From Chromatiaceae bacterium (GTDB lineage Bacteria > Pseudomonadota > Gammaproteobacteria > Chromatiales > Chromatiaceae): a DNA stretch of 64,000 bases. Positions within the stretch are counted from its first letter, which is position 1; each line of letters begins with the position of its first letter. This document shows, piece by piece, positions 52,806 to 60,289 of the stretch. The notes beneath the pieces were generated by a model. That model was not told the origin of the DNA. It made no database searches and worked only from the letters and a program-made list of their open reading frames with translations. A program made the translations under genes and the position numbers. The stretch is from assembly GCA_024235255.1 (NCBI GenBank), contig JACKMT010000001.1, positions 744,001 to 808,000 of the forward strand. The letters are read 5' to 3'.

Positions 52806-53450
52806 CTACTCCGCATCCGGTTGCTTTTCAGGTGCTGCGCGAGTAAATGCAGGCAGGATCTCGCAATGACCGACAATGCTGCAAATTAACGGAAACGGCT
52901 CCAGCGGGCAATCGAAGCGGCGCGCGTTGTAAACTTGCGGCACCAGACAGCAGTCGGCAAAAGTAGGGGCATCTCCGTGACAGAAGTTGCCCGTTGCCGG
53001 GCTGCCGGAGAGCAGTTTTTCGATACCGCTCAATCCATCATGAATCCAGTGACGATACCATGCAAGCTTGGCCGCCTCATCCGCGCCCACCTGCCTGACC
53101 AGGTAGTCGAGTACCCGCAGATTGTTGAGCGGATGAATCTCCGAGGCGACCGTTTGGGCGATCGCCCGGACCCGCGCGCGTCCCAGCGGATCCTGCGGCA
53201 GCAGCGCCGGTGCCGGGCAGACCTCTTCCAGATACTCAAGAATTGCCAGCGATTGAATCAGCAAACCCTCATTCGTCTCCAGCGTCGGCACCAGCGCCAG
53301 TGGATTTTTTGCCAGATATTCCGGTCGATTGTTCTCTCCGCCGCCACGCACCAGGTGGATCGGTATGGTTTCGTAATCAAGACCCTTCAGATTGAGTGCA
53401 ATACGCACCCGGTAGGCTGCCGAGGACCTGAAATAGCTGTAAAGTTTCAT
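52806..53450 (-). CDS. Maleylacetoacetate isomerase (zeta-class GST)
   Basis: 214 residues from ATG 53450. N-terminal thioredoxin-like domain with the zeta-class active motif S-S-A-A-Y-R-V-R-I-A-L (about residues 9-19), then N-P-L-A-L-V-P and a C-terminal helical domain with D-x-P-T-F-A-D-C-C-L-V-P-Q. It uses glutathione to isomerise maleylacetoacetate (or maleylpyruvate) to the fumaryl form, feeding fumarylacetoacetase. A longer reading from 53519 adds residues before the conserved start and is rejected. The acetoacetyl-CoA ligase next door favours the homogentisate over the gentisate route. Confidence 0.92.
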   Translation of the reverse strand: MKLYSYFRSSAAYRVRIALNLKGLDYETIPIHLVRGGGENNRPEYLAKNPLALVPTLETNEGLLIQSLAILEYLEEVCPAPALLPQDPLGRARVRAIAQTVASEIHPLNNLRVLDYLVRQVGADEAAKLAWYRHWIHDGLSGIEKLLSGSPATGNFCHGDAPTFADCCLVPQVYNARRFDCPLEPFPLICSIVGHCEILPAFTRAAPEKQPDAE

Positions 53451-53494
53451 ACACTCTCTTTCCCTAAGAACCGATCTCCCCCAATTTTTCAAAG

Positions 53495-53580
53495 AAATCC
53501 AGCTCTCGCAGAGACGCAAAGCTCGCCAAGCATCACTTTGAACCCTTTGCGTTCACTGCGGCTTGGCGAGATGAAACTTT
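53495..53580. repeat. Imperfect inverted repeat of the CGCAGAGACGCAAAG type
   Basis: CTCGCCAAG (53522-53530) pairs with CTTGGCGAG (53562-53570); outside it TCTCGCAGAGACGCAAAG (about 53504-53521) faces CTTTGCGTTCACTGCGG. This is a degraded member of a repeat common between genes in many proteobacteria. It sits in the 233-base gap between the VOC and isomerase genes. Confidence 0.6.
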
Positions 53581-53683
53581 GTGCAACTGTAAGCTGGGCG
53601 GGTGTGCCAGGGGAAACCCGATAAAAGGCTCGATTATTATTGGCCATCGCCACCCGGTAAAGGAACCCGTTCCGGAAATGGAA

Positions 53684-54229
53684 CTAATCTTGGGAAGCGA
53701 ACTCCGCCTGATGCATCCAGGCCGCGTGTTTTGGCGCTTTTTTGGTTCTGGACCACTCTTCCAGCATCGCCCATTTCACCGCATCCAGCCGCTTCAGCTT
53801 CTCCTCCTCGGCAGGATCGGGGCAAGCCAGCTCAACACGGTGACCATTGGGATCGAAGAAGTAGATCGAGTGAAAGATTGAGTGGTTGGTCACGCCCAAT
53901 ACCGCTACGCCGTTGGCTTCGAGCTGGGCCTTAAACTGCAGCAACGTCTCGCGGTCCCTGACCTTGAAGGCGATATGCTGGACCCATTCCGGCGTGTTGG
54001 GATCACGCCCCATCTCCGGCTTGGTCGGCAGTTCGAAGAAGGCCAGCACATTCCCCCCGCCGGCATCCAGGAAAACGTGCATGTACGGGTCGGGCTCATG
54101 CGTCGACGGCACTCTGTCCTCTGCAATGGCCAGTATGAAATCCATATTCAGGTTCCTGCTGTACCACTCCACCGTCTCTTTAGCATTTTTGCAGCGGTAG
54201 GCGACGTGGTGGATTTTTTCGATTTTCAT
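53684..54229 (-). CDS. VOC-superfamily protein, possible ring-cleavage or isomerising enzyme
   Basis: 181 residues from ATG 54229 with AGGAG six bases upstream. One glyoxalase/extradiol-type fold: His in K-I-H-H-V-A-Y-R, His in E-W-V-Q-H-I-A-F-K-V and Glu in G-H-R-V-E-L-A give the 2-His-1-carboxylate metal site. The C-terminal 35 residues form a charged helix. It sits between the FAD monooxygenase/DUF2783 pair and the maleylacetoacetate isomerase, the place where a ring-cleaving dioxygenase is needed, and no classical homogentisate dioxygenase is in the window. Dioxygenase activity is inference; an isomerase or lyase role is equally open. Confidence 0.85.
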   Translation of the reverse strand: MKIEKIHHVAYRCKNAKETVEWYSRNLNMDFILAIAEDRVPSTHEPDPYMHVFLDAGGGNVLAFFELPTKPEMGRDPNTPEWVQHIAFKVRDRETLLQFKAQLEANGVAVLGVTNHSIFHSIYFFDPNGHRVELACPDPAEEEKLKRLDAVKWAMLEEWSRTKKAPKHAAWMHQAEFASQD

Positions 54230-54276
54230 CAGTTTCTCCTCATCACTATCGGGGTCGGCCTCGCATGCCGCAGGTA

Positions 54277-54519
54277 TCAACCGGTATCACCCTCGGGCAG
54301 CACCCCGTCGCGCGCCAGTGCCAGCGCCTCGCGCAGCAAATTCAGGTCGCCGATATGATTGCTCAGCAGCAGTATCAACCGCGCGTTCACCTGCGCGCTC
54401 TGCGCCTCGCTCAGATCGCGATGGGTCTCGATCAGCGCCTCGTAGAAATCGTCGCCCGGCCGGTAGGGGCGAAAAAAGCGCTTTCCGGGCTGGTGGAAAT
54501 TATTCTCTCGTTTCAGCAA
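54277..54519 (-). CDS. DUF2783 small protein
   Basis: 80 residues from TTG 54519, nine bases after a GGAG; it overlaps the monooxygenase end by 20 bases, so translation is coupled. The pattern D-D-F-Y-E-A-L-I-E-T-H-R-D-L-S-x-x-Q-S-A...N-A-R-L-I-L-L-L-S-N-H-I-G-D, split here into its recognisable pieces, is that of the DUF2783 family, which repeatedly occurs beside FAD monooxygenases of aromatic clusters. All-helical, no signal peptide. It may be an accessory or small subunit of the monooxygenase; this is inferred from position. A reading from 54609 lies inside the monooxygenase gene and is rejected. Confidence 0.75.
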   Translation of the reverse strand: MLKRENNFHQPGKRFFRPYRPGDDFYEALIETHRDLSEAQSAQVNARLILLLSNHIGDLNLLREALALARDGVLPEGDTG

Positions 54520-56200
54520 CTTGCCGCTCTCCTCTGAGATTGCAGGTGGCGCGGGCCAGCGCCGCAGAAACCCTGGAAAGATCGAAAGCGCGCCAGCGGG
54601 CGCAGACATGCTGATCGGGCCGGATCAGATAACAGGTACCGGGCAGTGCGTCGTAACGATCGGCAAACAGCCCCTGCGCGTCGTGCAGCGTGGGCAGTTC
54701 GGCCGGGGCAGCGCCCTGTCTGGAGACCACAACACTCGCCACCGGTATCTGCCCCGATGCCAGTAACTGCAACTGCTCCGCCACCGTCCGATCCAGGCCG
54801 GCGGCATCTTGCAGGTACAGGTAAAGCACAAAACTGTTGCCTGCAGTATCCAGAAGCCAGCGCTCTCCCCGCAACCCCGCCACCGTTGCATCTGCCATCA
54901 CCGCGCCCGGCACCATATCCCCCTGAAAGCTGTCGTCATCCACGCTGTTCAGCGCCGACTCGACCAGAAACGCGGTATCGGAGAGCCGTCCCGAATTAAC
55001 CAGCGCGCGGGCAAACGGTAGGTTGCGCGACAGCTCCAGCACCGCATCGCGGAAGCTGCGGGAGACTGTCGACTTGGGTGTAATGAAATCGGTGGAACGG
55101 GTTGAATTCATGATATTTTCATCCGCGGCAAAAACCCGCTCGTCGGAGTAGGTATCGAGCAGCCGCGCCGGTGCCAAGCCATCCATCACCAGCTTCAGCT
55201 TCCATATCAGATTGTCGCTGTCCTGGATGCCGGAGTTGGCGCCGCGGGCACCGAACGGGGAGACCTGATGCGCGGCGTCACCGACAAACAGCGTGCGTCC
55301 GTAACGGAATCGCTCCATCCGCCGGCAGCGAAATGTGTAGACACTGCACCACTCGAGCTCGAATTCGGTATCCTCCCCCAGCATCGCCCTGACCCTGGGT
55401 ATCACATTTTCAGGCTGCTTCTCCTCTTCCGGATCGGCATCCCAGCCGAGTTGAAAGTCAAGCCGCCAGATGTCGTCCGGCTGGCGATGCAGCAGAGTGG
55501 AGTAGCCGCGATGATACGAGGGATCGAAAGAGAACCAGCGCACCGGCGGAAACTCCGCCTTCATCACGACGTCAGCGATCAGGAATCGGTCTTGAAACCA
55601 CTGCCCCTTCGACTCAAGCCCCAGCTGTTCCCGGATCGGGCTGTTGGCGCCGTCCGCAACGATCAGCCAATCGCAGCTGAGACGGTAGGGACCGTCCGGC
55701 GTCTGCACCTCCAGCGTCACCTTCTCCGCACCGTTGACCACCTCGGTAACCCGGTTTTTCCAGCGCACCTCCAGGTTATCCAGCTCCGCCATGCGCCGGA
55801 CCATGATCTCTTCCATATGATATTGCTGCAGGTTGATAAAGGCAGGTATTTTCTCTCCCTTGGCGGGCTGCAGATCGAACTGATTGACCAGCTCGTCCCG
55901 GAAGAAGATCTTGCCCAGTTTCCAGGTGACCCCTTTGGCGATCATCGGCTGCGCGCAGCCCAGCCGGTCCAGGATCTCCAGCGCGCGTTTCGAGTAGCAG
56001 ACCGCACGCGATCCCACGCTGACCGTGTTGTCCTCATCCAGCACCAGCACACCGATCCCACGCACTGCTGCATCGATCGCAGCAGCCATGCCGACCGGAC
56101 CGGCGCCGACGATGACCAGCGGATGGTGAACCGGTGCGGACACCGCCTGGTCTGGCGATTTCACGTAGGGATAGACTGGATTCTGGTAGGTTAGAAACAT
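54500..56200 (-). CDS. FAD-dependent aromatic monooxygenase
   Basis: 566 residues from ATG 56200 (GTG 56203 precedes it). FAD class A hydroxylase layout: V-G-A-G-P-V-G-M-A (about 32-40) for the ADP moiety, D-G-A-N-S-P-I-R (about 186-193) and G-D-A-A-H-Q-V-S-P-F-G-A-R-G (about 309-322) for the flavin, then a thioredoxin-like C-terminal domain. It resembles MhpA and related phenol hydroxylases that insert one O atom using NAD(P)H. In this cluster it probably prepares the substrate for ring cleavage. First gene of the minus-strand series, divergent from PaaX. Confidence 0.9.
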   Translation of the reverse strand: MFLTYQNPVYPYVKSPDQAVSAPVHHPLVIVGAGPVGMAAAIDAAVRGIGVLVLDEDNTVSVGSRAVCYSKRALEILDRLGCAQPMIAKGVTWKLGKIFFRDELVNQFDLQPAKGEKIPAFINLQQYHMEEIMVRRMAELDNLEVRWKNRVTEVVNGAEKVTLEVQTPDGPYRLSCDWLIVADGANSPIREQLGLESKGQWFQDRFLIADVVMKAEFPPVRWFSFDPSYHRGYSTLLHRQPDDIWRLDFQLGWDADPEEEKQPENVIPRVRAMLGEDTEFELEWCSVYTFRCRRMERFRYGRTLFVGDAAHQVSPFGARGANSGIQDSDNLIWKLKLVMDGLAPARLLDTYSDERVFAADENIMNSTRSTDFITPKSTVSRSFRDAVLELSRNLPFARALVNSGRLSDTAFLVESALNSVDDDSFQGDMVPGAVMADATVAGLRGERWLLDTAGNSFVLYLYLQDAAGLDRTVAEQLQLLASGQIPVASVVVSRQGAAPAELPTLHDAQGLFADRYDALPGTCYLIRPDQHVCARWRAFDLSRVSAALARATCNLRGERQVAETRE

Positions 56201-56507
56201 CACATCCTGCTCATGTGCCTGTTCGGGTCCGTCGGTTTTATCTGCGTACCGGTTGCCGCCACATGCAAAATACTCACTTAGATTACGTAATCCGTAATAG
56301 TATTTTTTACTCTCAATTTTACGAGTACAGCAAATTAAGCGTTTACCGACAACCCGCCATGCGCTTACCCGTCAATTTTTTACATTATGCATAATTAAGC
56401 GAGAAATCCGCACCAGGCCGGAAAGTTCCGCATGCAGCACTCTGGCAAATGACTCGCAGAATGGCATTTGTTAACATCCGCTTTTTACCTGACCAACCTG
56501 CACACCA
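56201..56507. other. 307-base divergent regulatory region
   Basis: Lies between the monooxygenase and paaX-like genes. A/T-rich in the middle, with the shared 17-nt motif at 56282-56298 and the palindrome GATTACGTAATC at 56281-56292 inside it. TTATGCATAATTAAGC near 56384-56399 is another palindromic patch (TTATGCATAA) suited to a -10 or operator role. Confidence 0.6.
56282..56298 (+). promoter_or_regulatory. Aromatic-regulon operator candidate, site 2
   Basis: ATTACGTAATCCGTAAT, the partner of 41758-41774. It contains direct and inverted TTACGTAA/CGTAAT halves and lies 82 bases before the monooxygenase start. The neighbouring PaaX-family protein is the obvious candidate binder. Confidence 0.65.
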
Positions 56508-57476
56508 GTGCCCAACCATTCGTTCAAAACGCGCTGCAGCACGCTTATTCGTGATCTGAACAACGAACCGCCGAGCAAAACGCCGTCGCTGATCGCCACG
56601 GTGTTCGGTGATATCGTTGAAGCCCATGGCGGGGAGATATGGCTGGGCAGCCTGACCCGGTTACTGGCACCGCTCGGTGTCAGCGAGCGGCTGGTGCGCA
56701 CGGCGGTCTACCGGCTCTCGCAAGACGGATCGCTCGAGAGCATTAAAGCCGGCCGGCGCAGCTACTACCGACTGACTACATCAGCACGTATCAGGGTCGA
56801 CCGATTCGACCGCCGCATCTACTATTTCGGCGAGCCCGAATGGGACGGTGATTGGCGCCTGGTGTTCACCGGTACCAAGGGCATCAGCGCAGCGCAACGG
56901 GCCGAGGTGCGCAGGCGCATGACCTGGCTTGGATTCGGCATTATCGCACCCAACGTTTACGGCCACCCAACCGCTCCGGTAGCACCGGTCTGGCAGCTGA
57001 TGGAAACGCTCGGCATCGCCGGCAAGGTGACCATCATGCGCGCCAGAAACGACGACCAGACGGTTGGACTGGGAACCAGGGATATGGTTCGTCAATGTTT
57101 CGATATCGATCGTCTGGAGAAGGAGTACGCTGCGTTTATCAGGCGTTATCAACCGCTGGCGCAGGCGCTGCAGGACGGCAGCGATTCCAACGACAGAAAT
57201 CCGGAACACTGTTTGGTCATCAGGATCATGCTGATACACCAGTACCGGCGAATTCTGCTGCATGATCCTGAACTGCCCACCGCTCTGTTGCCGCCCGACT
57301 GGAAGGGTTCGGCAGCGCATCGCCTGTGCGCTCTGATCTACAAAGCGGTGGAGCAAGCTGCCAACGCACAGATTCGCGCCGTCGCTGAAGACCGAAACGG
57401 CGCCTTCCCTGCCGTGGTGGCTCAGCATCGCCAGCGGTTTGCCGCCAGCGGGATCGCGCCTTCCGGAATAAGCTAA
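56508..57476 (+). CDS. PaaX-family transcriptional repressor
   Basis: 322 residues from GTG 56508. N-terminal winged helix (about 25-95: S-L-I-A-T-V-F-G-D-I-V, then S-E-R-L-V-R-T-A-V-Y-R-L-S-Q-D-G) and the PaaX core (R-R-I-Y-Y-F-G-E-P-E-W-D-G-D-W-R type residues near 105-120), followed by the PaaX C-terminal domain. PaaX represses phenylacetate genes and is released by phenylacetyl-CoA. Here it is divergent from the monooxygenase operon and about 5 kb from paaCDE, so it may control one or both. The exact inducer is unknown. Confidence 0.92.
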   Translation: MPNHSFKTRCSTLIRDLNNEPPSKTPSLIATVFGDIVEAHGGEIWLGSLTRLLAPLGVSERLVRTAVYRLSQDGSLESIKAGRRSYYRLTTSARIRVDRFDRRIYYFGEPEWDGDWRLVFTGTKGISAAQRAEVRRRMTWLGFGIIAPNVYGHPTAPVAPVWQLMETLGIAGKVTIMRARNDDQTVGLGTRDMVRQCFDIDRLEKEYAAFIRRYQPLAQALQDGSDSNDRNPEHCLVIRIMLIHQYRRILLHDPELPTALLPPDWKGSAAHRLCALIYKAVEQAANAQIRAVAEDRNGAFPAVVAQHRQRFAASGIAPSGIS

Positions 57477-57951
57477 AAAACCGGTTAAAGTTTCCCAGCG
57501 CAAGGCCGACATTCTATAGCGAGCGATGGCTGTGGTATGGATCCACTCATGCGCCGAACCTAATCGAAAAATAAAGAGGGATTGATCACCAACGTTGTTG
57601 TGCTGTTCCAGCAGTCAGGAAACGCCTGATACGTTCATCGGTCCCCATGCTTATCTTTCAGGTTCTGCCCCAGGGTTCAAACCGCAGCCACGCCTTTTCA
57701 TTCGGCATGCGCCGACTCAATCGGCATCCCTCTCCCCATCTTCTTTCCCTGTTCAAGCCGGGGGATTTACAGTTTCCGGATTTGTTACTTTAAACGGTAA
57801 CCTTAGTAACTTAGAATCAATGGACTATGCTGTTAGCAACAGGAAAATTCCTGAAACGAGTTTTCCGGGGAGGCAGACCACTTCCCCTCCGCATTAGCCA
57901 GGCTTCCCACATCTCTTCTCATTGACAGTTACCGCTAAGGAGATTCTTTTT
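57477..57951. other. 475-base gap with dispersed element and bacterioferritin promoter
   Basis: No gene accepted. It contains copy 2 of the TCAAGCCGGGGGATTT element (57753-57794) and then TTAGTAACTTAGAATC (about 57802-57817), A/T-rich and suited to a promoter. GGAG at about 57939 precedes the GTG start of the first bacterioferritin gene. I see no clear Fur box. Confidence 0.5.
57753..57794 (+). repeat. Dispersed element, copy 2
   Basis: TCAAGCCGGGGGATTT, a diverged middle, then ACTTTAAA at 57787-57794; same ends and spacing (one base shorter) as 15070-15112. Confidence 0.55.
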
Positions 57952-58422
57952 GTGAAAGGCGACCCCCAGGTTTTAGAGTTGTTGAACTCCTGCCTACGTG
58001 ACCAACTCACCGCCATTAATCAACTGTTTCTGCACGCCCGCATCGCCAAGGATTGGGGACTCGGTGAGTTCAACGAGTACGAGTACAAGCGCTCGATCCA
58101 AGCCATGAAGGCGGCTGACGAGCTGATCGAACGCATTCTCTTTCTGGAGGGACTGCCAAAACTGGAGAATGCCGGCAAGCTGATGATCGGCAAGGACATG
58201 CCAAAAATGCTGGATGGCGATCTGAAAATGCTCAGCGCAATACGCGCCAATCTGATGACCGCTGTCGCCGCCTGCGAGGATGTGCGCGATTTCATCAGCC
58301 GCGACGAGCTCACGGAAATTCTCGAACAGACGGAGGAGCAAATCGACTGGGTGGAGACACAACAGTGGCTGATCGAGCATACCGGACTTGAGAACTACCT
58401 GCAGTCGCAGATGGGAGAGTGA
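57952..58422 (+). CDS. Bacterioferritin, haem-binding subunit lacking ferroxidase site
   Basis: 156 residues from GTG 57952 (GGAG about nine bases upstream), giving the usual M-K-G-D-P start. Met52, the axial haem ligand of bacterioferritin, is at exactly position 52 (Q-A-M-K-A-A-D). All six ferroxidase positions are lost: 18 is Gln, 51 Ala, 54 Ala, 94 Leu, 127 Thr, 130 Gln. It can thus bind haem at a subunit interface for electron release but cannot oxidise iron. One base separates its stop from the second subunit gene. This matches the two-subunit bacterioferritins of Neisseria and Magnetospirillum. Confidence 0.92.
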   Translation: MKGDPQVLELLNSCLRDQLTAINQLFLHARIAKDWGLGEFNEYEYKRSIQAMKAADELIERILFLEGLPKLENAGKLMIGKDMPKMLDGDLKMLSAIRANLMTAVAACEDVRDFISRDELTEILEQTEEQIDWVETQQWLIEHTGLENYLQSQMGE

Positions 58423-58423
58423 C

Positions 58424-58909
58424 ATGAAAGGCAGCAAAAGAGTGCTTGACCATTTACAGTCACTGTTAAATGGCGAGTTGGCGGCGCGTGACCAGTACAT
58501 GGCGCACTCCCGCATGTACCGCGACTGGGGACTGCTCCGGTTGTACGAACGTCTGAACCATGAGATGGAAGAGGAGATCGAGCACGCAGATGCTTTGATC
58601 GAGCGTATGCAGTTCCTCGAACGGCAGCCCGATTTCAGCCAGCAGGAGAAAGTACACGTCGGTAAAAACGTAAAGGAGATGCTGAAAAACGACCTGGCGG
58701 TCGAGTACGAGGTCAGCGCGGCACTCAAAGATGCGATAAAAGTGTGCGAGGAGGAGCAGGATTACGACACCCGGAAGATGCTGTTGAAACTACTGGACGA
58801 CACCGAGATGGACCACGCCTACTGGCTGGAAAAACAGCTGCAGCTGATCGATATGATCGGCCTGCCCAACTATCTGCAAGCGCAAATGGATGGCGGCGGT
58901 ACCGCCTGA
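58424..58909 (+). CDS. Bacterioferritin, ferroxidase subunit lacking haem Met
   Basis: 161 residues. Ferroxidase ligands Glu18, Glu51, His54, Glu94 and, shifted by one residue, Glu128 and His131 (E-M-D-H) are all present. Position 52 is Ile in place of the haem-ligand Met. The protein therefore oxidises Fe(II) but cannot supply the axial haem sulfur, the exact complement of the subunit encoded just upstream. Together they should build a 24-mer iron store. ATG 58424 is preceded by GGGAGAG inside the previous gene's end; the two are surely co-transcribed. Confidence 0.93.
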   Translation: MKGSKRVLDHLQSLLNGELAARDQYMAHSRMYRDWGLLRLYERLNHEMEEEIEHADALIERMQFLERQPDFSQQEKVHVGKNVKEMLKNDLAVEYEVSAALKDAIKVCEEEQDYDTRKMLLKLLDDTEMDHAYWLEKQLQLIDMIGLPNYLQAQMDGGGTA

Positions 58910-59181
58910 TTCTTGATGATGCACTCGGTGGCGCCATACAGCAAGGCGGTGGCCTATCTGATCAGGTAGCCGGTAGGGTGGAACAAGCGCAGCGATTCCA
59001 CCCGACGTTGTTCGATGCGGTTCGATGATCCAGAATCCGCTGATTCAATAACTGAGTCTCGTTACATAATCAGGTAGATTTTGTTCATCTGATTCCAGGT
59101 TCGGCAAGAATCGGGTGGTACACAGCGTCAATAAGGCGGAACCTGAACCTACCGGATTGTTTGTCAGGCAGGTGAACAAAA

Positions 59182-60039
59182 TTGACTGAGTCCTCCTTTG
59201 AAACACAGAGTCGCCACTACACCGTCGTCGCGCGGGCAATTGAATTCATCCGTACCAATGCACGCAGCCAGCCCAGCCTCGCCGAGATTGCCGGCGAGGT
59301 GCATCTGAGCGAGCAGCGGCTGCAGCGGCTGTTTAGCGCTTGGGCTGGGATATCACCCAAACGTTTTCTGCAATACCTTACCAAGGAGTATGCCAAGCAG
59401 GCACTTAGGGAATCCTCCGACATACTCGGCGCCGCGCTGCAGAGTGGACTCTCGGGACCCGGCCGGCTGCACGATCTGATGGTCAGCTGCGAAGCGATGA
59501 CGCCCGGAGAGATCAAAACCCTCGGTGAGGGAGTCAGCGTCCGCCACGGCATCGCCGCCACTCCTTTCGGTAACGCACTGCTCGGGTGGACCTCACGCGG
59601 CCTCTGCTATCTGGCGTTTTGTGACGGCGACGGTACAGCGCAGCAACAGGAGCTCTGCTCGCAGTGGTCCAAAGCGGAACTGATCCCTGACGAGGCGGAG
59701 GCCATCTCCCTGGTGCGCCGTATTTTTCCGCCGCAACCCAAGCCCGGAAACCTCCACCTGCTGCTGCGCGGCACCAATTTCCAGATCAAGGTGTGGGAGG
59801 CGCTGATTAATATCGGCTCATCGCGACTGATCTCATATAGCCAGCTCGCTTCGATGATCGACTCTCCGCGTGCCCAGCGCGCGGTGGCCAGCGCGGTTGC
59901 CGCTAATACCATCGGCTATCTGATTCCCTGCCACCGCGTCATTCGTGAAAGCGGCGAATCGGGAAATTACCGCTGGGGAAGCGACCGGAAAATGGCGATT
60001 CAGGTATGGGAGTCCGGGCAATGCAAAAATGCCGGATAA
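59182..60039 (+). CDS. Ada-like AraC-HTH/O6-methylguanine-DNA methyltransferase
   Basis: 285 residues, TTG start. Residues about 15-105 are an AraC-type helix-turn-helix (S-L-A-E-I-A-G-E-V-H-L-S-E-Q-R-L-Q-R-L-F), and residues about 120-280 a methyltransferase with the acceptor motif P-C-H-R-V-I (Cys250) and the R-A-V-A-S-A-V-A-A-N helix. It lacks the N-terminal zinc Ada domain that accepts methylphosphotriesters, so it is the short bifunctional form. It repairs O6-alkylguanine by suicide transfer; the AraC part may regulate or only aid DNA binding. Monocistronic. Confidence 0.92.
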   Translation: MTESSFETQSRHYTVVARAIEFIRTNARSQPSLAEIAGEVHLSEQRLQRLFSAWAGISPKRFLQYLTKEYAKQALRESSDILGAALQSGLSGPGRLHDLMVSCEAMTPGEIKTLGEGVSVRHGIAATPFGNALLGWTSRGLCYLAFCDGDGTAQQQELCSQWSKAELIPDEAEAISLVRRIFPPQPKPGNLHLLLRGTNFQIKVWEALINIGSSRLISYSQLASMIDSPRAQRAVASAVAANTIGYLIPCHRVIRESGESGNYRWGSDRKMAIQVWESGQCKNAG

Positions 60040-60139
60040 TCCGATTGTATCCAGATCTAAACCGCCAGTGGTCCGTCTACGATTTTTTTATGATTTTCGT
60101 ACCGAAGACAGCTGCAGATTAGGGTTGAATCGTGATCGA

Positions 60140-60235
60140 AGTATAAAACCTCGCTGGGAACCAAAGGGGAGCGCCACACCTCTCCCCTTTGGAAGCCTCA
60201 CGGTTTTATCCCCACCGCAAGCAGCGGAGAATTTC
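60140..60235. repeat. Structured dispersed repeat, copy B
   Basis: Two nested stems: TAAAACC (60144-60150) with GGTTTTA (60202-60208), and a perfect 11-bp inner stem CCAAAGGGGAG (60161-60171) with CTCCCCTTTGG (60182-60192). Followed by CCCACCGCAAGCAGCGGAGAA, the counterpart of the copy A tail. Lies between the Ada-like and CNNM genes, downstream of both, and may also act as a transcript end. Confidence 0.7.
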
Positions 60236-60289
60236 TGAATTACTCAGTGACCGCCTGTGGCGGAAACGGCTAATGCCCTTATCTACTGT

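Noticed and set aside
57660..57700. GGTTCAAACC resembling a tRNA T-loop
   Set aside because: The flanking bases do not form a T stem or acceptor stem and no anticodon arm is found upstream.
57595..57897. 100-residue open frame before the bacterioferritin genes
   Set aside because: No domain, no ribosome site, and it overlaps the dispersed element at 57753-57794.
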